This document shows positions 23,500-30,609 of a stretch of DNA of 64,000 nt, in pieces (the first letter of the stretch is position 1; each line of letters opens with the position of its first letter). The DNA comes from Phosphoribacter sp037045055 (lineage in GTDB: Bacteria; Actinomycetota; Actinomycetes; Actinomycetales; Dermatophilaceae), in the NCBI GenBank assembly GCA_037045055.1, contig JBAOHJ010000003.1, positions 806,001 through 870,000 of the forward strand, in the 5' to 3' direction. Under the pieces are notes generated by a model, which did no database searches, was not told the DNA's origin, and saw nothing but the letters and a program-made list of their open reading frames with translations. The position numbers and the translations under genes were made by a program.

Positions 23500-24747
23500 A
23501 TGAGCCTGTCCCTGGACCCGGTGCCCGACGGCCCCGGCGTCACCAGCGGCGGGCCGACGCTGCCGACGGCCGCCGGCCCGGTCGGCCCGGGCGGGGCCGG
23601 AGGGGCCCCGGAGGCGCCGGGACGGCTCGGCTCACCACTGAGCGCCCACGAGGCGTTCGTCTACCTGCGCGACCTCGGGGTGTGGCGCGACCGGCGCAAG
23701 TCCGAGCTCGACGGCCTGGACGCCGCCGCGCTGGCCTCCAGCGACCGCGACGCCTTCAGCCGGGACATGCTCGTGTCGATGGCCTTGTGGAAGGCCATCA
23801 GCGACCGCTACGACCTGCTCACGGTCACCTTCGACTCCGGCCGGGTCGGGCCCGTGGAGGCCGAGCGGCTCGCCACCCTGATCTGGGGTCGGCTCGACCT
23901 GGCCCCCGGATCGGCCGCGTCGACGATCGCCGCGTCGACCAGCGGGGCCCTGGGGCTGTCCCTGCCGGAGGCCTGCCGCCTGTCCGACGCGATGACCTCC
24001 TCGCTGCGGGCCCGACTGTCCCTGGAGCCCTCCGGCGCGGAGGTCGGCACCCGGGTCAAGGACGTCCGCGCGACGATCGAGCGCATCCGTGACCAGGTCG
24101 GCCTGACCCCCCACGGCCCGGACCGCGAGGGCGGCCGGATGCTGCTGCAGCGACTCGAGCAGCGCCTGCTCGACGTGACCGACCGGGCCAAGCGCGGGGC
24201 CGACGTCGGGGGGCTGCTCGCCCCGTTGGAGTACGACGCGGCAGCGGCCGAACGCGACCTCATCGTCGGCGCGGGCCGGCGCGTCGGCGCCGCCCGCGAC
24301 GTCGAGCGGGCCGGGCAGGTGCGCACCGAGCTGATCGCCCGCGGCGAGGCCATCACCGCCCTGGTCGCCCGCTGCGTCGCGGCCGTGACCCCCTGCCCCA
24401 ACCTCGCCGTCCCGGACGTCCGCGCCCTCGGCGAGGTCCCCACCGCGCCCGACGCGGTCGAGGCCTACCTGGTGCGCCTGGACGCAGTGTCCCGCGCGCT
24501 CACCCGGGTGCACGCGGCATACAGCGACGCGCTCGCCCAGCGCGACGAGGTCCAGGGATACGCGGGCGCGCTGAGCGCGCAGGCCCACGCGACGGGGGTG
24601 CACGACCCCGACCTGCAGCTGCTCCAAGGCCGGCTCGACGCGGTGTTCGCCGGGCGGCCCACCGACGTCCACCGCGCGCGGGCCCTGCTCGCGGCCTACC
24701 AGGCGTTCCTCCAGGCGATCACCACGAAGGGAGCCCCGGCCCGATGA
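23500..24747 (+). CDS. Helical protein between GlnH and PknG, function unknown
   Basis: A 415-aa protein with a Gly/Pro-rich N-terminus (1-48) and then an almost wholly helical body (SAHEAFVYLRDLGVWRDRRK, DMLVSMALWKAISDRYDLL, RVKDVRATIERIRDQVGL, GRMLLQRLEQRLLDVTDRAKR, AALSAQ...VFAGRPTDVHRARAL). No signal peptide or membrane helix, so cytoplasmic. I do not recognise the family. Its start is 1 nt after the glnH stop and its end overlaps the kinase start (ATGA), a position suited to an adaptor or substrate of the kinase. Confidence 0.8.
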   Translation: MSLSLDPVPDGPGVTSGGPTLPTAAGPVGPGGAGGAPEAPGRLGSPLSAHEAFVYLRDLGVWRDRRKSELDGLDAAALASSDRDAFSRDMLVSMALWKAISDRYDLLTVTFDSGRVGPVEAERLATLIWGRLDLAPGSAASTIAASTSGALGLSLPEACRLSDAMTSSLRARLSLEPSGAEVGTRVKDVRATIERIRDQVGLTPHGPDREGGRMLLQRLEQRLLDVTDRAKRGADVGGLLAPLEYDAAAAERDLIVGAGRRVGAARDVERAGQVRTELIARGEAITALVARCVAAVTPCPNLAVPDVRALGEVPTAPDAVEAYLVRLDAVSRALTRVHAAYSDALAQRDEVQGYAGALSAQAHATGVHDPDLQLLQGRLDAVFAGRPTDVHRARALLAAYQAFLQAITTKGAPAR

Positions 24748-27335
24748 GCGCCACCCGCTGCGCGCAGCCCGGCTGCACCGGCACCATCCTCGACGGTTAC
24801 TGCGACGTCTGCGGGGCCCCGGCCGGCGCGCCGGCGACCGCGGCCCCCGGACCCACGCCACCGGCGACGCCCACGCCCCCGGCGACGCCCACGCCCCCGG
24901 CGACACCCGCCCCCGCCGCCGGGTCCCGGCCGGACGCCTGCCGGCAGCCGGACTGCACCGGGAGGATCGTCGACGGCTACTGCGACGTCTGCGGCACCCC
25001 CGGCGCGGGCGGCACCACGGCGTTCGCCACCGCCGCGCCGTCGGCACCGTCGCCGCAGCCCGACGAGGACGAGGAGCCGATCACCCCGCCGGCCCGGCCC
25101 CAGCCGCCGACCCCCTCGGCCGTCCCCGACGGGACCCCGTGCGGCGAGCCCGGCTGCGACGGCCGGGTGCAGGACGGCTACTGCGACGTCTGCGGCACGG
25201 CCGCCGAGGACCCCGACGCCCCGGACGCCTCGCCGATCTCGGCCAGCGCGTCCCGGGCGACGACCAGCAACCGGCTGGCCGCCACCGCCATCGGGTCGGC
25301 CCGGGCCCGCCAGTCCGGCACCAAACCGACCCGGCGGGTCGCCTCGGGCAGCCAGCGGATGCGCGCGGCCCGCCTCGGTGCGGGGTTGACCACCATCCCG
25401 CCGGTGCCGGCCATCGACGCCGCCGAAGCGGTGATGAAGGACCCGGTCGTCCCGGAGGACAAGCGCTACTGCCCCAGCTGCGGCACCAAGGTGGGGCGCG
25501 GACAGGGCGGCAAGCCGGGCCGGACCAGCGGGTTCTGCGCCAAGTGCCGTCAGCCCTTCTCGTTCGAGCCGAAGCTGCGCGCCGGCGACCTCGTCGCCGG
25601 GCAGTACGAGGTCGCCGGGTGCCTGGCCCACGGCGGGCTCGGATGGATCTACCTGGCCCGCGACCGCAACGTGTCCAACCGGTGGGTGGTGCTCAAGGGG
25701 TTGCTCAACTCCGGCGACCCCGACGCCTTGGCCGCGGCCATCGCCGAGCAGCGCTTCCTGGCCCAGGTCGAGCATCCGCTCATCGTCGAGATCTACAACT
25801 TCGTCAGCCACCAGGGCGCCGGCTACATCGTCATGGAGTACGTCGGCGGCACCTCGCTCAAGGCGATGCTCAAACAGCGGATGCGCCAGAGCGGCCGCTA
25901 CGACCCGCTGCCGGTCGACCAGGCCATCGCCTACGTCGTCGAAATCCTGCCGGCCTTCCAGTACCTGCACGACCTGGGGCTGGCCTACTGCGACTTCAAG
26001 CCCGACAACATGATCCAGGTCGGCGACGACGTCAAGCTCATCGACCTGGGCGGCGTGCGGCGGATGGACGACCAGGACTCGGCGATCTTCGGCACTGCCG
26101 GGTACCAAGCCCCCGAGGTCGCCGAGATGGGGGTCTCGGTCGCCTCGGACATCTACACCATCGGGCGCACCCTGGTCGTGCTCACCATGGAGTTCCGCGG
26201 CTACCAGACCACGTACGCCGACTCGTTGCCTCCCGTCGAGGACACCCCGCTGTTCCAGCAGCACGACTCGCTCTACCGGCTGCTGCTCAAGGCCTGTGCG
26301 AAGTCCCCCGACGACCGGTTCGCGTCCGCCGACGAGATGCGGGTGCAGCTGCTCGGGGTGCTGCGCGAGGTGGTCGCCGGGCAGCGGCCCTCGCAGCGGG
26401 CCACCTCCTCGACCTCGTCGCTGCTGTTCGACGAGCCGGCGATCTCCACCGACACCCTCGACTGGTACACGCTGCCCAACCTGCGACCGGACCCGCACGA
26501 CCCCCAGATGGGCTTCCTGGCCGGGCTGAGCGGCAGCCGCCCGCACGAGCGGCTCTCCGCGCTGCGGGAGGTGCGCCCGCAGTCCCCCGAGGTGCTGCTG
26601 GCCCTGGCCCGGGTGGGCCTGGACGTCCAGGACCCGGGCATCGTCGCCGACGCCACCGCGACGCTGCTGCGCGCGGACCCGTGGGAGTGGCGCGCGGTGT
26701 GGGTGCAAGGACTGCTCGCCCTGGCCCAACGCGACGCCAAGGGCGCCCAGAGCGCCTTCAACGCCGTCTACGGCCAGGTGCCCGGGGAGCTGGCCCCGAA
26801 GTTCGCCCTCGCCTTCGCCTGCGAGGTCTCCGGGGAGTCCGACATCGCCGAGAGCCTGTATGCCGCGTGCGCGCGCACCGACCTGAACTACACCCCGGCG
26901 GGCGCGTTCGGGATGTCCCGGATCCGGGCGGGTCGACGCGACCTGCGCGGTGCGGTCGCGGCCCTCGACCTCGTCCCCACGACCTCGCGGGCCTACGCCC
27001 TGGCGCGGCACAACCGCGCCCAGCTGCTGGCCGACTCCGGCGGGGGGCTGCCCGCCCTGGCCGAGGCGCTGACCAGCGTCCAGCAGGTGCCGATGGACAG
27101 CCGGGACCGGGCCGCCTTGCGGGTCAAGGTGTTCGAGAGCGCGCTGGCCGCGGTGACCGGATCCGCCGGCCCCCAGGTCGGCGTGACCATCGACGGACAC
27201 CCCGGCTCGATCCGCGGGGTGCGCGAGGGCCTCGAGTCGGCCCTGCGGGCCCTGGCCGAGGCCACTGCCGACGTCGGCGAGCGGGCCGCCCTGGTCGACC
27301 GGGCCAACGAGGTCCGCCCGTGGACCCTACGATGA
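24744..27335 (+). CDS. pknG: PknG-like Ser/Thr protein kinase with three extra zinc ribbons
   Basis: An 863-aa soluble kinase. Three near-identical ribbons, CxxxxCxG...DGYCDVCG, lie at residues 6-24, 66-84 and 133-151, separated by Pro-rich linkers. A rubredoxin-like CPSC (243-246)/CAKC (265-268) follows, as in mycobacterial PknG. The kinase domain has K318 (VVLKG), D417 in YCDFKPDN (replacing the HRD motif, as PknG does) and DLG at 434-436. A TPR-rich C-terminal half begins near 560. PknG phosphorylates GarA/OdhI-type FHA proteins to control 2-oxoglutarate flux; an FHA protein is encoded in this operon. Mycobacterial PknG is about 750 aa, the excess being the extra ribbons. Confidence 0.93.
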   Translation: MSATRCAQPGCTGTILDGYCDVCGAPAGAPATAAPGPTPPATPTPPATPTPPATPAPAAGSRPDACRQPDCTGRIVDGYCDVCGTPGAGGTTAFATAAPSAPSPQPDEDEEPITPPARPQPPTPSAVPDGTPCGEPGCDGRVQDGYCDVCGTAAEDPDAPDASPISASASRATTSNRLAATAIGSARARQSGTKPTRRVASGSQRMRAARLGAGLTTIPPVPAIDAAEAVMKDPVVPEDKRYCPSCGTKVGRGQGGKPGRTSGFCAKCRQPFSFEPKLRAGDLVAGQYEVAGCLAHGGLGWIYLARDRNVSNRWVVLKGLLNSGDPDALAAAIAEQRFLAQVEHPLIVEIYNFVSHQGAGYIVMEYVGGTSLKAMLKQRMRQSGRYDPLPVDQAIAYVVEILPAFQYLHDLGLAYCDFKPDNMIQVGDDVKLIDLGGVRRMDDQDSAIFGTAGYQAPEVAEMGVSVASDIYTIGRTLVVLTMEFRGYQTTYADSLPPVEDTPLFQQHDSLYRLLLKACAKSPDDRFASADEMRVQLLGVLREVVAGQRPSQRATSSTSSLLFDEPAISTDTLDWYTLPNLRPDPHDPQMGFLAGLSGSRPHERLSALREVRPQSPEVLLALARVGLDVQDPGIVADATATLLRADPWEWRAVWVQGLLALAQRDAKGAQSAFNAVYGQVPGELAPKFALAFACEVSGESDIAESLYAACARTDLNYTPAGAFGMSRIRAGRRDLRGAVAALDLVPTTSRAYALARHNRAQLLADSGGGLPALAEALTSVQQVPMDSRDRAALRVKVFESALAAVTGSAGPQVGVTIDGHPGSIRGVREGLESALRALAEATADVGERAALVDRANEVRPWTLR
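24861..24914 (+). repeat. 18-bp tandem repeat in the pknG-like gene
   Basis: Three units beginning at 24861, 24879 and 24897 (first two identical, CCGGCGACGCCCACGCCC; third diverged) encode PATPTP repeats of the linker between ribbons 1 and 2. Units are in frame, so copy-number change would alter only linker length. Confidence 0.7.
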
Positions 27336-27363
27336 GGGCTCGACGCGGAAGGGGGGCGGGCCG

Positions 27364-28590
27364 ATGACGACGTGTCCGTCGTGCGGGGCCGAGCGCGCCG
27401 CCGACGCGTCCTTCTGCGAGCAGTGCGGGCACGACTTCGGGGGCGGTGGCGCGCCGACCACCCCCGCCGCCGCGGCCGAGAGCCAGGTCCGCCAGAGCCC
27501 GGCTCGCGCCCAGACCGCGGACGCCGGGCAGGAGTCCCCCCTGGATCTGGGCTGGACCGGGCCGGTCAACCGCGGCCCGGTCGTGCAGGTCGCCGGCCCC
27601 ACCGACGCCACCTGCGCCCAGTGCGGCGCCGGCAGCTACGAGGACGGCTACTGCAACCAGTGCGGGGCCAAGGCCCCCGACCCGCGCGACCACTTCACCG
27701 AGGCCCCGGCGGCCTGGGTCGGCGGCGTCTGCGACATCGGCCGGCGGCACACCCGCAACGAGGACGCCCTGGCCCTGCACGCCAGCGAGCGTCCGCTGCA
27801 CAGCGCCGTGCTCGTGGTGTGCGACGGGGTGTCGAACTCCACCGACTCGCACATCGCCAGCCTCGCCGCGGCCCGGGCCGCCCGCGACGTCCTCGACGAC
27901 CCGCTCCCACGCGGCATGGGGCTGCGCGAGGCGATCCTCGGCTCGATCGAGCAGCAGGTGGCCAACGCGGCGCTGCGGGCCCGGGACGCGGTGGTGCAGA
28001 CCACCGCCGACGTGACGGTCGACAGCCCGCCGTCGTGCACGTTCGTCGCGGCCCTCATCGACGAGGGCACCGCCGTCGTCGGCAACATCGGCGACTCGCG
28101 GGCCTACTGGCTGCCCGACGCGCCCGGATCGACACCGGTCCAGCTCAGCGTGGACGACTCCTTCGCGCAGCAGCAGATGCGCGAAGGGGTCCCGCGCAAG
28201 CAGGCCGAGACAGGCACGCAGGCGCATGCGATCACCCGGTGGCTGGGCCTGGACTCCCCGCCGGACCTGCGCCCGCACACGACCCACGTCGAGCTGGTCG
28301 AGGACGGCTGGCTGCTGCTGTGCAGCGACGGGCTGTGGAACTACTGTTCGGAGGCCAGCGCGCTGCGCGAGCTGGTGGCCACCACCGTCGCGCAGCTGGG
28401 GCCCGGCGGCCTGGACCCGGTGGCCCTCGCGCAGTCCCTCACCGACTTCGCCAACGCCCAGGGCGGCGCGGACAACATCACCGTCGCGCTGGCCCGGGTC
28501 GGCCCGACCGCGCCGACCGCGCCCACTCCCCCGACCCCCACCCCGCCGAGCACCGGAGAGGACGCCCCCGATGGCGCAGTTCACCACTGA
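27364..28590 (+). CDS. PP2C-type Ser/Thr phosphatase with N-terminal zinc ribbons
   Basis: A 408-aa protein. Two zinc ribbons come first (CPSCGAERAADASFCEQCG; CAQCGAGSYEDGYCNQCG), the second echoing the DGYC(D/N)xCG of the kinase. The PPM/PP2C domain then shows the metal-binding motifs in order: RRHTRNEDAL, VVCDGVSNS (D154), GNIGDSRAYW, LLLCSDGLW and GGADNITVALAR. It should be an active Mn/Mg-dependent phosphatase that reverses the neighbouring kinase. Its start is 28 nt after the kinase stop with a G-rich ribosome-binding site; its end overlaps the VWA gene by 20 nt. Confidence 0.93.
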   Translation: MTTCPSCGAERAADASFCEQCGHDFGGGGAPTTPAAAAESQVRQSPARAQTADAGQESPLDLGWTGPVNRGPVVQVAGPTDATCAQCGAGSYEDGYCNQCGAKAPDPRDHFTEAPAAWVGGVCDIGRRHTRNEDALALHASERPLHSAVLVVCDGVSNSTDSHIASLAAARAARDVLDDPLPRGMGLREAILGSIEQQVANAALRARDAVVQTTADVTVDSPPSCTFVAALIDEGTAVVGNIGDSRAYWLPDAPGSTPVQLSVDDSFAQQQMREGVPRKQAETGTQAHAITRWLGLDSPPDLRPHTTHVELVEDGWLLLCSDGLWNYCSEASALRELVATTVAQLGPGGLDPVALAQSLTDFANAQGGADNITVALARVGPTAPTAPTPPTPTPPSTGEDAPDGAVHH

Positions 28591-29848
28591 GGTCTTCCAG
28601 AACGAGTTCCTGCCCGACGGCGGCACCGACGTGCACGCGATCGTCCGGGTCACCTGCCGGGGCGCCGGGTCCGCCGGTGCGGCGGCCGGCCAGGAGGCCG
28701 CCGAGATCGTCATCGTCGACACGTCCGGCTCCATGGGCGCCAACGGCATCGCGCAGGGCCGGTATGCCGCGACCGCGGCTCTCGGGGAGATCACCGACGG
28801 CACGTGGTTCGCCGTCATCGCCGGCAACCACGTCGGCACCCTGGTGTACCCGGCATACGGCATCCAGCAGATGGTCCGCATGGACGCCCGCACCCGGCTG
28901 GAGGCGATCGGTGCGATCCAGGGGTTCCGGGCCGACGGCGGCACCGCGATGGGCACCTGGCTGACCAAGGCCAAGGAGGTGTTCCTCAGCGTGCCGCAGG
29001 TGACCCAGCGGCACGCGATCCTGCTCACCGACGGCGCCAACGAGCACGAGACGCCCGACCAGCTGACCGGGGCGATCTACAACGCGACCGGGTTCTTCCA
29101 GTGCGACTGCCGCGGGCTGGGCGACCGGTGGCAGGTCGAAGAAGTGCGCAGGATCGCCTCGGCCCTGCTCGGCACCGTCGACCTCATCCCGCACCCGGAG
29201 CGGATGGCCGAGGAGTTCAAGAGACTCATCCGAGCCTCGATGGCGCGGGGCGTGTCGTCGGCCCAGCTGCGGGTGTGGGCGCCGCAGGGGGCGCAGACGC
29301 TGTTCGTCAAGCAGGTCGCGCCGACCCTGGAGGACCTCACCAGTCGCCGGACCGTCGTCAACCCGCTGACCTCCGGGTTCCCCACCGGGGCCTGGGCCGA
29401 CGAGACCCGCGACTACCACGTGGCGGTGCGCCTGTCGGCCAAGAGCGTCGGTCAGGAGCAGCTGGCCTCCCGAGTGCAGCTGGTCATCGGCGAGGAGGTC
29501 CAGGCGCAGGCACTGGTCAAGGCCACGTGGTCCAACGACGAGGCGCTGACCACCCGCATCGACGACCAGGTGGCCCGCTACACCGGCCAGGCCGAGCTGG
29601 CCCAGGCGATCCAGGACGGCCTGGCCGCCAAGGCCGCCGGCGACGACGCCGACGCCACGGCCAAGCTCGGCCGAGCCGTCCAGCTGGCCAACGCGGCCGG
29701 CGACGAGGAGATGACCGCCCGGCTGCAGATGGTCGTTGACATCGACAATCCCGAGACCGGCACGGTGCGGCTGAAGAAGGGCGCCGCACGCTTGGACGAG
29801 ATGGCCCTGGACACCGCCTCGACCAAGACCAGGAGGATCAAGAAGTGA
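28571..29848 (+). CDS. VWA-domain protein (TerY-like)
   Basis: A 425-aa protein with a von Willebrand A domain after a short N-domain. The MIDAS motif is intact: DTSGS (D50-S54), GGTAMG for the Thr and LLTDGANEH for the Asp. The C-terminal half (LRVWAPQGAQTLFVKQVAP, VQLVIGEEVQAQALV, GDDADATAKLGRAVQLANAAG) is partly helical, and resembles that of TerY-like proteins that form kinase/phosphatase/VWA triads in Ter-type stress loci. No signal peptide. It overlaps both the phosphatase and the FHA genes, so its product probably scaffolds the same complex. Confidence 0.9.
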   Translation: MAQFTTEVFQNEFLPDGGTDVHAIVRVTCRGAGSAGAAAGQEAAEIVIVDTSGSMGANGIAQGRYAATAALGEITDGTWFAVIAGNHVGTLVYPAYGIQQMVRMDARTRLEAIGAIQGFRADGGTAMGTWLTKAKEVFLSVPQVTQRHAILLTDGANEHETPDQLTGAIYNATGFFQCDCRGLGDRWQVEEVRRIASALLGTVDLIPHPERMAEEFKRLIRASMARGVSSAQLRVWAPQGAQTLFVKQVAPTLEDLTSRRTVVNPLTSGFPTGAWADETRDYHVAVRLSAKSVGQEQLASRVQLVIGEEVQAQALVKATWSNDEALTTRIDDQVARYTGQAELAQAIQDGLAAKAAGDDADATAKLGRAVQLANAAGDEEMTARLQMVVDIDNPETGTVRLKKGAARLDEMALDTASTKTRRIKK

Positions 29849-30585
29849 GCTACACCTGCCCCGCCGGGCACCCCTCGCAGGCCGAGGACTTCTGCGACAC
29901 CTGCGGCGCCAAGATCGACCTGGCCGCCCAACCGGCGCCCGAGCCGGCGGCGTCGGCGCCCGCGGCGACCCCGCCGGCGGCTCCCGCCGGGGCGACCTGC
30001 CCGAACTGCCAGACCCCGTCCACCCCCGACTCGCTGTTCTGCGAGGCCTGCGGCTACGACTTCACCACGGGCGCGATGCCGCGCGGTGCCGGCGACCCGG
30101 GCGGCGCCCTCGGGCCGGGCGCACCGGCCCCCCAGGCGGGCGCGGGCGGCATCCCCGCGGCGACGCCGCCGGAGTGGGTCGCCGAGGTCTGGATCGACCC
30201 CGAGTGGTATGCCGCGCAGGAGGCGCAGGAGCAGATGCCCTCCCCCGGCCTGCCCACCGTCGTGGCCCTCACCACCCGCAGCGCGCTCATCGGACGGGTC
30301 TCGGCCAGCCGCGGCATCCACCCGGACGTCGACTGCACCACCGACAGTGGGGTCAGCCGCCGCCATGCCCAGCTGACCACGGACGGGACCCGGTGGTTCG
30401 TCGAGGACCTCGGCTCGTCCAACGGCACCTACGTCGGCGGGATGCTCAAGCCGCTGCCCGAGGATCCGATCCCGGTGGGGCCCAAGGAGGAGCTTCAGGA
30501 GGGCGACCGGGTGTACGTCGGGGCGTGGACCCGCATCGTGGTGCGCCGGGCCACCGACGAGGAGCGGGCCGCCGCGTCCGGGTGA
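29845..30585 (+). CDS. FHA-domain phosphothreonine reader with zinc ribbons
   Basis: A 246-aa protein. Two N-terminal ribbons, CPAGHPSQAEDFCDTCG (one Cys replaced by His) and CPNCQTPSTPDSLFCEACG, a Pro/Ala linker, and a C-terminal FHA domain with ALIGRVSASRGIHPDVDC, SRRHAQL and EDLGSSNGTYV, the phosphothreonine-binding loops. It is a candidate GarA/OdhI-like target or reader for the PknG-like kinase, though it lacks the N-terminal ETTS phospho-motif of GarA and has ribbons instead. It starts at a GTG overlapping the VWA stop (GTGA) and is the last gene of the operon. Confidence 0.92.
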   Translation: MSYTCPAGHPSQAEDFCDTCGAKIDLAAQPAPEPAASAPAATPPAAPAGATCPNCQTPSTPDSLFCEACGYDFTTGAMPRGAGDPGGALGPGAPAPQAGAGGIPAATPPEWVAEVWIDPEWYAAQEAQEQMPSPGLPTVVALTTRSALIGRVSASRGIHPDVDCTTDSGVSRRHAQLTTDGTRWFVEDLGSSNGTYVGGMLKPLPEDPIPVGPKEELQEGDRVYVGAWTRIVVRRATDEERAAASG

Positions 30586-30609
30586 GCCCCCGGCGCCGGG
30601 CGACGGTGC

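Noticed and set aside
17198..30585. Prophage or defence island
   Set aside because: No integrase, portal, capsid, nuclease or restriction genes; base composition and codon use match the surroundings.
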